A DNA stretch of 64,000 bases, taken from positions 86,835,845 through 86,899,844 of the forward strand of contig CM019831.1 of the NCBI GenBank assembly GCA_009763385.1, in the 5' to 3' direction. This DNA comes from Coix lacryma-jobi var. lacryma-jobi. Taxonomy: Eukaryota; Streptophyta; Magnoliopsida; Poales; Poaceae. Positions 33,201-42,997 of this stretch are shown here, piece by piece. Under the pieces are notes generated by a model. It had not been told where the DNA came from and made no database searches. It saw only the letters and a list, made by a program, of their open reading frames with translations. The translations under genes and the position numbers were made by a program. Within the stretch, counting starts at the first letter, position 1. The number at the start of each line of letters is the position of its first letter.

Positions 33201-34660
33201 CGAGGGCTAACCATGGAAACTACACGCTCTGCGACATCAAGGTTGACTTTCCAGAGTTTCATCCAACCCATTCCCAAGATTACATCCAGACCTAGACCAG
33301 GAATTACGATAGGATCCACTAGGGCCTTCTTATTCCCAAAGGTCATTTCCACTCCTTTAGCCATTTTACGCGCGGAGAGAACAGCTCCGGCGGAACTTAT
33401 CTGATATCCCCGGTCTAACTCTATCAACTCAAGATTACTTCTTATAACAAAATTCTCACTTATGAAAGAATGCGATGCTCCAGAATCAAACAGCACGACT
33501 GCGGGGCATTGATTAACAAGAAACGTACCAGCGGTGACAGGCTCTCCTTCTGGCACTTCTTCCACGGTGGTGTGATGCACATGACCCGTACGAGGTGGGG
33601 GCTGAGTGTATTGCTTCTTTGGGCGAGGGCACTGACATGACAGATGTCCAGTCTGACCACAATTATAGCATGGACCAATCACACACGGGGTCTTGGGACC
33701 TCCTGCACTCCCTGCTTTGCTCTTGTTCTGCATCATGGGGGCGGTGTAGGGCTTCTGAAAACTGGGACGGGGACGGTTGGTGGTGATCTTCCTCTGTGGG
33801 GGACGGTATCTTGCTCCTGTAACAGGCGGGCGATACGGGGTACGTGCTCCGAAAGGGGTCCTCTGTTGAGACGAACCTCCTTCGTTCGCACGACGACGCG
33901 TCTCTGTTGCCAGCCGGATGTCATTGGCCTCCTGATTTAGGCAGTCACAGACGAAATCACTGAAGGTGGTACGATGACTATTGCCCATCTTTGAAAGCAT
34001 GGCGGCACTCATGCCACGCTTAAAGCTTGCGATCTTCTTGGCCTCAGTGTCAACAAAGTCAGGGGCATAGCGAGCTAGGTTGTTGAAACTGTGAAGGTAC
34101 TCGGACATAGACCTGGTTCCCTGGGACAACCTCATGAACTCTGCAATCTTCATCTCCATCAAACCACTAGGGATGTAATGGTTGCGCATAGCGGTGGAGA
34201 ACTGATTCCAAGTGACACGTGCATTTGCAGGCAAGGATGCACGGTACTGGGCCCACCATAAACCCGCGGGTCCTTCCAACATGTGGGCCGCGTACTCCGC
34301 CTTGAGCTCTTCTGTCAGACGAAGCAGACGGAACTTCTGAGTGATGGAGTTGAGCCACTCATCAGCCTCAAGCGGTTCGGTGACTTCCTTGAACATAAGA
34401 GGGCGAGTGTCCAAGAAATCACGATAAGAGCTGTACTGGTTGGGCTCCGGGCCTTGACGTTGATGATGCTGCTGTGCAGTGTTGTTAGCGATATTGCGGA
34501 GGGTGGCCTCCATGTGCCTCTGCATTTCCTCCATATTCCTTTGGCTGCCCAAGAACTGGCCAAAGAATGCTTCCGGCGTCATCGGCGGCGGTGGGGGAGG
34601 TGGCAAGTTCTCCTCCTATCCTGCCCCCTGTCCGCGTTGGCTGCGAGTGTGTGCCGGCAT
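30188..34660 (-). CDS. Gag-Pol polyprotein of B with chromodomain
   Basis: Gag start ATG 34660 (MPAHTRSQRGQ), directly after ATATGCAG. A TAG at 34616-34618 interrupts after 14 codons; from there the frame is open for about 1,470 codons. Domains, counted from 34606: capsid about 50-230, zinc knuckle CYNCGQTGHLSCQCP about 312-326, protease FDSGASHSF about 370, RT with FIDDILVYS about 684, RNase H with CDASKIGLGCVLM, integrase HHCC finger about 1042 and DDE core from MDFITGLP about 1105, chromodomain (YKILWSNHGPNDATWE) about 1435. Fused Gag-Pol is usual in this lineage. The stop used in C is a CAA here, so translation runs through hairpin and polypurine tract into the 3' LTR and ends at 30188. 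Confidence 0.95.
30201..30237 (-). other. Polypurine tract and hairpin of B
   Basis: Minus strand AAGGGGGGAAGGGT (about 30201-30214) abuts the 3' LTR. AAATCTCGGGACGAGATTT (30219-30237) is a perfect 8-bp-arm hairpin, identical to A1 and A2. In B this sequence is also coding because the pol stop is lost. Confidence 0.9.
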
Positions 34661-34983
34661 CTGCATATCCCATTAATAAGCAATCATTAGGTGATGTTAC
34701 ATCGATCATGAATAAATACTGCGATGTACATAATTCGAAAATTTAGCACACGACCAAGTATAATTACTCATCTCCATACAACATCACAAAACAATCGCTC
34801 GACATTAGACATGCAAACGACAGATTTCCATAAAAGGTGCCGGATCGAAGTCCGGACTTTGTCCAAAAGCTTACATGCCATCAACCATTTTAAACATAAA
34901 ACTAGCACATGTGTAGGGTGTTACATCACTTAGCGAGCAAGCTCAAGCTATACAAAAGAAAACGATCCCTAACAAGCTAGCGC
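34661..34983 (-). other. Spacer between H3-like ORF and gag in B
   Basis: Non-coding, 323 bp, AT-rich near gag. It ends in ATATGCAG at 34661, a possible 3' splice site placing the gag ATG as first codon of an exon. Confidence 0.45.
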
Positions 34984-36015
34984 TCAGGGGTCTCCAGCGG
35001 CGGATGCAGCGTCGTCTGCGTCGACGTCGATCATCGGCTCGACAGCATGATCCTCCTCCATAGGGGCGTCGGGACCAAGGACCTCTCCGTCCTGGGGATC
35101 CTGGGCCTCGGCGGCGGGAACCTCGGCAGCGGCTGGGACGGAGGCGTCCTGTGCGGCGTGATGCATCTGATGGACGGCCTCGTGGAGCTGGTCGATGTAG
35201 GCCTGCTGTCCGTGGATCTGCTGTATCAACAGGTGGGCTCCCTCTCTGAGCTGGTCGAGCGCGGTGCGGGCCTCATCCCTCTGAAGAGCGGTAGTCAGGT
35301 ACATCTGCTCTGCAACTGTCCTGGCAGTGGACTATGCTGCTGCTGTGGTGCGGGCATCGTCACGCTCTAGAGTGAGCTGCTGAATCCTCTCCTGCAGACG
35401 AGCAACCTCAGCGTCGAAGTCCTCCTGTAGCTTCCTCTTGCTCTGGTAGGTGGCTGTGAGGGTGAAGGACACGCTCCCGAGAGTGTGCTCCAAACTCTCA
35501 CATACACCCAACAAAGCTCCGGTGGCGCTCATCGCAGGCGTCTCACAGTAGAACCTGTCCTCTAGGCTTCCTGTCAAGACTGACTCCGAAGTCTGCTTCC
35601 AGCGCAATGGGAAAAGTGACCCACGGGGAAACACTCCTGCCATCGCACTTGCCAGGTCGGCGGGGAAGCGGGCGATGATATCCTTCAGCACTAGGTATGC
35701 TGCCCTGTTGGCTCCATCCTTGGCACAGGTGCCTCTGGTGATCTCTGTCCACCCTGTCCAGTGGGGCTTGGCAGGCAAGGCTTTGACCTTGATCTCCACC
35801 ACGACCAAGGAATCCTGCCCGTAGATCTCCTTTTGCCACGAGTACCTGGGCTCCTGTCCCTCCTCATAGCCCACGGCCTGCAGAATCCTCCAAAGGATAG
35901 TCGGCAACCCGAAGTAGGACAAGAACGTCTTCCGGGTCAGCTTGGTGGCCAAGCGGTGATGCGGAACTCCTCTGCCTCCGGTGGCCTTGCGAGCGGTCAG
36001 CTTAGTCCGGGCCAT
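34984..36015 (-). CDS. H3-tail-like accessory protein of B
   Basis: Starts MARTKLTARKATGGRGVPHH. Eleven of the first 13 residues after Met equal histone H3. LATK followed by RK then matches H3 20-23 and 26-27, with one extra residue between. Next is FGLPTILWRILQAVGYEEGQ, conserved in C; then an unrecognised central domain (about 58-175); then a helical, heptad-like Glu/Arg/Gln-rich region (about 175-275); then an acidic Ala/Pro/Asp/Glu tail to the TGA at 34984. One in-frame TAG (35332-35334) lies in the helical part; the frame is otherwise open for 343 codons. ATG 36015 is chosen over the ATG four codons upstream because it gives the H3 match and lies directly after TTTCTACAG. No histone fold is visible. 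Location would be nuclear if it acts as a tail mimic (inference). Confidence 0.85.
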
Positions 36016-36261
36016 CTGTAGAAACAAAAGGGGTTTCGAACTCTCGTGAGACGGATATTAAGTTGGCAAATTTTTATATAAAGGAGACAACTTTTAATTA
36101 AGGGGAGGTAATGTAAATGCAAGAATTTAAACATGATGCATGATCGTACTTACGTTCTCACTCACTAATAACGACTTGTAAGTCCTAACGTTCTAGTCGG
36201 TGGCAAGAACGATCTCTCATGCGTTATCTACACGTTCTACTCGGTCGCACAGTTAGTGTAC
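36016..36261 (-). other. Candidate 5'-UTR intron of B
   Basis: Minus strand donor TTCTGCAG|GTACACTAACT at 36261; acceptor TTTTGTTTCTACAG at 36016, directly before the ATG. 246 nt. The donor neighbourhood (GCTGAAATG...TGCAG|GTAC) is conserved in C while the sequence around it drifts. Confidence 0.6.
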
Positions 36262-36735
36262 CTGCAGAAGATTCATTTCAGCCCAAAGCAATTCCCCATG
36301 ATAAAACAATTGAGTATTGGCCAATATGTGCAAAATACATAGAAGCCAACACTAAACACCATGCACCAACATAGAAAACACCCTTGAAAACATTGATACC
36401 CTCGTATGTGTCCGCGTGGAGCTCGCACATACTTGGTATAAGAACTCTCACCTAGACCGACAGTTGGACGGTCATGCTCTCATATCTCACAAAATCATTT
36501 TATGCATGTTTTCGCGATCGACGCATTCTCTTTTTCACGAGAATGGACCAGCAAATAAAGATCCAGCATGAAGCAAAACCCTGAACCCTGTTAGCAGTTA
36601 AGCCACCTGAATCCTAGTATAGGGCTTAACGACGAGACTGGGCACACTTAGTAATCAAAAATAGTTTTGAAAATAGTTTTGAAATACCCATTTAGTTCAA
36701 AAATAGCTCTCTACGGAGGTAATCACTTGAACCAT
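36262..36735 (-). other. Leader of B
   Basis: 474 bp between primer-binding site and candidate donor. No ORF of note; likely carries packaging signals by analogy with other retroelements. I see no specific motif. Confidence 0.4.
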
Positions 36736-36747
36736 GCTCTGATACCA
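36736..36747 (-). other. Primer-binding site of B (tRNAi-Met type)
   Basis: Plus strand GCTCTGATACCA, i.e. TGGTATCAGAGC on the element strand, two bases inside the 5' LTR. Exact match to the plant initiator tRNA-Met primer site. Confidence 0.95.
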
Positions 36748-36749
36748 GC

Positions 36750-39700
36750 AGTGACGGAACCGTCCTGATTATAAGAGCTCAAGTATCATCTTAGCCAAAT
36801 CCGTCTGACTTCGACTGATACTTGAACCCATACAACCCCGGTAGTCCGGAAATCTCGAAGGAATTCTAACACCATACATTATACAGGATCGCATCGTTCA
36901 AGGATTACATTCGTAAAGATACATCATAACGAAAACGAAACCAAATTTAAAATATCAGAGTGCGAATTTAAAACGGAGTTATTACAATACCGAGTTTAAA
37001 AGTGCGGAAGCTGAAATAGTTTAAAGCACGACCACGACACACGTGGTCCAAATAAACACTGTTTGATAAAACCAACTCACAGAACTCACTCTTCCCTTTT
37101 TAGATAATGTGCCACTAGAAGTCTCAGACCATCAAAAGAAAAAGGGAAGCTTCTGGACGACCCTGCCCTGGGCCTACTCCTCATCACCTTCCACTGGGTA
37201 GAGGCAGTGCTTACAATAGCCGAAGTAGACCTGGCCATCTGCAACAACGGGATAAACCCTGAGTATGGGAATGTACTCAGCTAGACTTACCCGTCCAACT
37301 GAAAATAAAGACTCCAAGGTATGCAAGGTCTTTGGGGTGGAGCTGGGATCTTTTAGTTGCGAAAAGCTCAATTTCAGATAAGAGGTAATTGATGATAAAG
37401 ATGAGCTGCCACTTTTAGACCTATAACTTAATTCTAGGTTTTTCACCTGTACTAGAGCACTCACTTGAATCTATCAATCACTAATATAACCATATCCAGT
37501 TGACTTATCCACATTTTAGTTGAACCTTTTAAACATCACATGGAGTTATATCGTGGTGAAGCTCGCCATAGTTTCCCACTAACAGGGGGAAACGGCGACT
37601 CGAATCGAATTCCAAACCAGCTGGTGAAAGACCTTTAATACCAGCCCACACTTTCCCCATCAGGTCCATGCATTGGGCAACCGCTCGATGCTTGTTCGTG
37701 GTGGTAATCGTCGCGGCTCACAGCACGGACCGCCCAATTGGAACCTGGCGATGGCCTCACGCGGCAGATCGCAATTTCCATACTAGAGGGCACGACACGG
37801 GTTGAGACCGGCCCGAACAGCTTCTAACCGGCTTTGGGGTCGATGATTACGGCACCGACATATCCCTAAGTAAAAGGGCGCGTTCAAAAATGAACGAGGG
37901 CCAACATCGATACAAACCTACACGATCCAACGGACGGAATGCCCCAAGTTTCCAAACTTGTGCCTTGCCTTCGAGTTGACCGTATTTCACTACAACTCAG
38001 GTTCTTTTTCACGATAGCAAATATAGCCAACCGTGATTCAGTAACTACCCATCAGGGTATTACGGAAACATTCTTAACTACCACTTTTATTAAGCAACTA
38101 AGCAATTCTACATTAAAAATAAGTAACAGGATAATAAGGTAGATATTAATCAATAACCAAGGAATGGTAATGCAGCAAGTAGGATTCATTCCAACTCCTA
38201 ACCTAATGCATCACAATATAAAAGGACTCAAGTAATTTAATTTGCAAAAGATAGGAGGCTTAATATGCTCCGAGGCTTGCCTTGGGTGAAGATCGAGGCC
38301 TCGTGGGAGGGACACTCGGGCAAGTTAGTGTCGCAGGCGGGGTCGGCTTCCTCGGCTTGTTGGAGCTCCGGGATCTGCTGCTCGGCGTTTGTCTCTGGCT
38401 CCTGGTCGGGCTCCGGAGGGGTCGATCCTATTGCATGCGACGATTAATAAATAATTACAATGCGGGTGCAAGATGTGTGGTATGAAAAGAGCATTTCTTG
38501 CAAACCAACAAACCCAACTTGTTGAACCACTTTTGACATTGAGGTAAATACTTATTTAATTCATAAAACAAAATCCATTTATTCACCTTTTTCTTATTTA
38601 ATAATTCAAAAGAAACTTAGGTTTGAACTGCAAGTGCACTTTTCTGGACTCAGAAAAATCCACGAAAATTCCAGAAGGCAAACAACAGTTGCTGGACTCC
38701 ACTGAACTGCAGAACTGCAGATATAAAAATGACAAGCAAACTGCCCAAAAAGGTCCTTTGAACTAGCTCCTCATTCAAAAAGTGTCAAACAGCAGATTTC
38801 ATAATTTTCCTGGCTTCTTCTACTCATACACATCCTACTGTAGAGAACTTGTGGCCAGAGCATAAACATACAAGCCTACACAAAATAAACAAATTTATTC
38901 CAATTTAAACCGTTTGAACTACAACCCTACTGGGAAAGGGTGCTAAACTCAATTTCACATTTTTTCCAGATTCTACTCCATAATTCATGTTCATCAAGAA
39001 AGTTTCATGAACAGAAACATTATATTATTTCTTACATGAATTTCCAAAGGAAAACACAGAAAAGTACATTTGTAAAGCAACTTCAGATTTCTCCATACAA
39101 CAGCTCATGCTTGCATTTTCCTTAGCTTGGACATGGCACTCAGAGACTACACCATTTTTCCCATATTTTATTTTGACATATAAAACACCTTAACATTTAT
39201 TCTAAGAAATCAGCCAAAAAGGACTTTTAATCATAACAGTAACTTTTTCTACATAAACAGTGCATCATATATTTTTCACAGGTGTAAAACAGGTTACTAA
39301 ACTTACACAAAATTTTCCAGGAATTATCTCAACCATAAAACACTTATTTCCATTTATCACAACAAAAGCATATAAACTGAAATAAATAAAAACAGTAAAA
39401 TAAACTTCTACCAAAAATACTTTCATATTTTTCCATGATAGATATACTCATAAACAAGCTAGCAAAACTGAAAGTACTCCATTTGGACTTTTGAAACGAG
39501 CTACACAAAAATAACAAGCATCTCTGGAAAATAAAACCCTAAAAGAAAAACATTTGAAATCTCCCGGCTGCCCTGCGTGAACCCGGTCCATAGACCAGCG
39601 AGTGGCTGACGTGCGGGGCCCGTGGGTCAACAGGACCCACCTGTCAGAGAGAGGAAACAGGGGAGAATTGTTTACCGGCGAAAGCTCGTCGACGGTGAGG

Positions 39701-41370
39701 TCGCCGGCGGTGAGGCTAGGCTCGATAGATTCGGCTCGACGAGGCGCATCTGGCGGTGGGTTCGGCTTGGCCAGAGGGTGACCGAAGCGTGCCGGCGGCG
39801 AGCGGTGGCGGATGACGGAGGCGGCGACACACGGCTACGCCGTTTCCGGCGGTCGCCGGTGACATTGAGGCAGGCAAAGGCTTACTCGAGCCCTAGGGAG
39901 GCTATCGGAGGGCTCGGCTTGGTTCGGGAAGCTCCGAGGAAGCTTGGCCACGCGAGCGTCCTTGGCGGACGGTGGCGGGGCTCGGCGAGGCCGTGTCCGG
40001 CGGTCGACGGCCAAATTGGGAGATGCACTAGCTCGAGTGAACCCTAGGGAGCAAGACTACGGGGTTGGTTTGGCTTGATTGGCTCCAGGGAAGCTTCACC
40101 GCGTTCATGGCCGCGGCGGCGCCCATGGCGCTCGGCCGGAGAAGATAGGGAGGCTAGCGGACGGTAGAGACCTCATGGAGGCGTGTTCTCACCTTGCCTT
40201 GGCCTGATGAAGCTTGACGGCGAGGAAGAGGGGTGGCGAAGCTTGGGGTGGTGCGGAACGGGCGCGAGCTCCTTTCGGCGGCGAACGAAGACCGAAGGGG
40301 GCACCTCGTCCTCTGGCAACGGTGGGGCTCGGCCGGTGTTTCTTCCGCGCGCACCGCGTGTGCGGGGCGAAGGCGGAGCGGTGGCCGAGGTTAATCGGCC
40401 GGAGGTGGACGGTGAGGGTCGGAATGGCGGGGTGCGGGTGGTGGTGTCGAGCGGCGGCGAGCAGCGAGGTGCTCGGCGTGTTCGCGGGAGAGAGAGCGGG
40501 GCTGGCGAGAGCGAGGGGGGGCGCGAGTGAGGAGTGAAAGAGAGAGGAGTGCGGGCGCGTGGGGTTTTGGTCGTCGGAGCGGCGGACGGCCGGTCGTGGC
40601 GACGGCCACGGCGTGGCGTGTGGCGGGCGACGCCGCGGCGAGCGAGGGTGGCGCGGCAGGCGAGGCGAGCGCGGAGTGGGCGAAGCCGATCGCTTGCGTG
40701 ATCGAGCGGAGAGGATCGCGCGGCGATAGGGCGAGCGGGATACGGCGCAGGGTTCGGGTGCCACACGGCAGGGCGGCCGGCGTACGGCGCGGCCGCGGGT
40801 CGGCGAGCGGCGCGGCGAGCGGCGCGGCGCGCGCGCGGGCGCGGGCTAGCTGGGCCGAAAGGCCGAATGGGCCGGAAGGGTTGTCGCCTGGAAAAATCGT
40901 TTTCCTTTTTTCTTTTTCCAAATTCTTTTCAAACTTTGACCATTCAAAACAGTTTCAAAAACTCCAAACTAGGTTTTGACCCAAATATGAAAGTTGCTCA
41001 AAATAATTTTCTCTACAACTTTCATATAAGACACTTTTTCTGAAAACCATTTTTGTAACCTCTACATAAATAAAGCCAATTTTAAAGCATAAAACATTTT
41101 TGTTTCACTCATTTTTGTTTGACAAACTATCTTGAACCAAGTCAAAACTCCAACATGAAAAACACTCTACTCAATATTCTCTATTTTATAAAATTATTTG
41201 CCAAGGCAAGAATCCAATTAAATCACCAAGTCAAATAGAAATCCAAATCCAAATAAATAAACAAAAGACAAAAGCACTCCTATGCACATGAAATGATGCA
41301 ATGCATTGCTTATGCTTTCTTAGTAGCTAATTTCAGTGCCTAATGCAGTGCTTGACACTAGGGTGTCACA
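36750..41370 (-). repeat. 5' LTR of B
   Basis: 4.62 kb, near-identical to the 3' LTR. Outer end is plus-strand GGGTGTCACA at 41370, next to TAGGT. The inner end is at 36750, where the terminal base differs from the outer copy (CACT versus CACA). The CpG-rich block is at about 39590-40870. Confidence 0.95.
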
Positions 41371-41375
41371 TAGGT
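41371..41375. repeat. Target-site duplication of B (right copy, TAGGT)
   Basis: Second copy of TAGGT, matching 25577-25581. Confidence 0.95.
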
Positions 41376-42208
41376 CTCCCACTCGCAACCTCAACAGCCT
41401 GTTCTCCTCTGAAGCGCGTATGCCCTCAAGACAAACACCTCGGGGCGACTCCTCGGTCTCCCTCATGATCAAAGCCAAGAAGGTAGCAGACTCCTGCTGA
41501 ATGCTGAGCTGATGGGCAGTCTCCAGCTCTCTCTGAAGTGCCTAGTCCCTCTCCACTGTCATACGTGCCAACTCTGCAGTGAGGCGATCTAACTCAGCGG
41601 TATGCTCCTGCCACCTCCGGTGGTGCTGTGCAGCCATCTCCTCACTAAGGATGTGGTCCAACTGATCATAGCTACGTGATAGACATCCATAGGTAACCAT
41701 GAGTGCAGCCATAGCACTCCCGGCTGGTCCGACACAATGCTCCCTCTCAAGCGAATTGTCCTCGAGTACGGCGGCTCCTGGCTGACGCCACACTGACTGA
41801 TAGGGATCTGCTATCGGGAAGATGCTGGCTGTAGCCTGGGCAACCACTTCCGGATGGTCCTCCATAATGTCCCAGAGAACGGTGTAAGCAACTCTATTAG
41901 CTTGATCCCATGGGGTCCTCCCCTGCAACGCGAACACTCGAAGGCACCAAACGTGATCCTGCTCATCACGGCTAGGCACATCGACCTCCACCGTGTACAT
42001 ATGGCGGTCCTCAGAAATCTGCACGCGATGCCTACTGTGGCTCCTGACCCTCCTGGTATCCCACCAAGTGCAACACCCTCCAAAGGATGGTAGGCATGCC
42101 GAACTCATCTAAGAAGTCCTCCGACCCCTCAGCAGTCCATGGTCCCAACATGTAATTAGGCCTCTTGCCTCCGGTTGACTTACGAGCTGTGCGCTTGTTA
42201 CGGGCCAT
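41376..42208 (-). pseudogene. N-terminal part of the H3-tail-like ORF of C
   Basis: Starts [20 protein letters not shown]. Thirteen of the first 16 residues after Met equal histone H3, keeping K4, K9, S10 and K14. FGMPTILWRVLHLVGYQEGQ then matches the B protein. A frameshift lies near 42040-42108. The central domain continues in the second frame (VWCLRVFALQ, then PWDQANRVAYTVL), followed by heptad-like sequence (HTAELDRLTAELARMTVERD), a TAG at 41542-41544, and more helical sequence up to the B insertion. The ORF resumes at 25576. Its function is unknown, but its domain order equals that of B, so this is a decayed orthologue. Confidence 0.8.
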
Positions 42209-42437
42209 CTGTAAGAAGTTTATCCACACAGGTTTTTATTAGTTTGAGAACAACTTTATTAAGGAAAACAGGACAGATAACATAAGGAAGGAAGTAAGAT
42301 TAATGCAAAGTTATATGATCATGATGCATGTGCGCAACATACGTCCTCACTGTCTAACAATCTAACGGCTAGACGGTGGCATACACGTTCACTCGTAGCG
42401 CTAACTAAACGTACTATACGTTCGCAAGTTAGCGTAC
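42209..42437 (-). other. Candidate 5'-UTR intron of C
   Basis: Minus strand donor CTTTTGCAG|GTACGCTAACT at 42437; acceptor AAACTTCTTACAG at 42209 directly before the ATG. 229 nt. Same layout and similar donor as B. Confidence 0.6.
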
Positions 42438-42983
42438 CTGCAAAAGACCATTTCAGCCCTGCCCACAGTATGAATATCATGCATTACTGAAAGTAAATCT
42501 AATACTAACTTAGGCGCACACCCAGTATACACGTAAGTAGTATATGCACCCATAAAATTTAAATACTCCCACAATCAAATACTTTGACATACACTTGTGT
42601 GTAACAGGTATACATTCCGGTACCATTCAAGCACACCCCTAGATTGGCGGTTGTCCAATCATGCTCTCACAACTCAATTATTACCTTGGCATAGAGGCAA
42701 TTGATCCATACATTACTATTCCGAAGAATAGCACCCATACAATTTTACCCTTGCCGTATGGACGACAGAAAACAACAAAATTTAAATATGATGCACGACC
42801 CCCAAGTTAGTACTTAAATAGCCACCTAAAAACCTACTGGGCATAAGGACTTGATCACTGGCACACCTTAATCTTTATCAATAAGATTTTCAAATCCTAT
42901 TATAGCTATAAGTTTTCGCAAATAAAATTCTGATTTGAAAATACAATTTTTCAAATACACTCATGGACAGCAATGCTAACCAT
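42438..42983 (-). other. Leader of C
   Basis: About 550 bp between primer-binding site and candidate donor; AT-rich, no supported ORF. Confidence 0.4.
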
Positions 42984-42995
42984 GCTCCGATGCCA
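42984..42995 (-). other. Degenerate primer-binding site of C
   Basis: Element strand TGGCATCGGAGC, two transitions away from the TGGTATCAGAGC consensus. Supports the orientation and age of C. Confidence 0.85.
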
Positions 42996-42997
42996 GC

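Larger units (their letters stand above)
25582..41370 (-). mobile_element. Ty3/gypsy chromodomain retrotransposon B, near intact
   Basis: 15.8 kb, minus strand: 5' LTR 36750-41370, primer-binding site, leader with candidate intron, H3-tail-like ORF, gag-pol in one long frame, hairpin, polypurine tract, 3' LTR 25582-30200. Target duplication TAGGT. The LTRs (4.62 kb each) differ only at scattered positions, implying a fairly recent insertion. Remaining defects are one TAG near the gag start, one TAG in the H3-like ORF and loss of the normal pol stop. It is the best candidate autonomous element here. Tekay/Del-like chromovirus by domain content. Confidence 0.95.

Noticed and set aside
35047..35370. 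Plus-strand ORF opposite the H3-like gene
   Set aside because: Antisense shadow of a coiled-coil coding region; no independent support.
34984..36015. A genuine histone H3 gene or pseudogene
   Set aside because: Similarity stops after the N-terminal tail; no histone-fold helices follow, and the position between primer-binding site and gag recurs in three elements.
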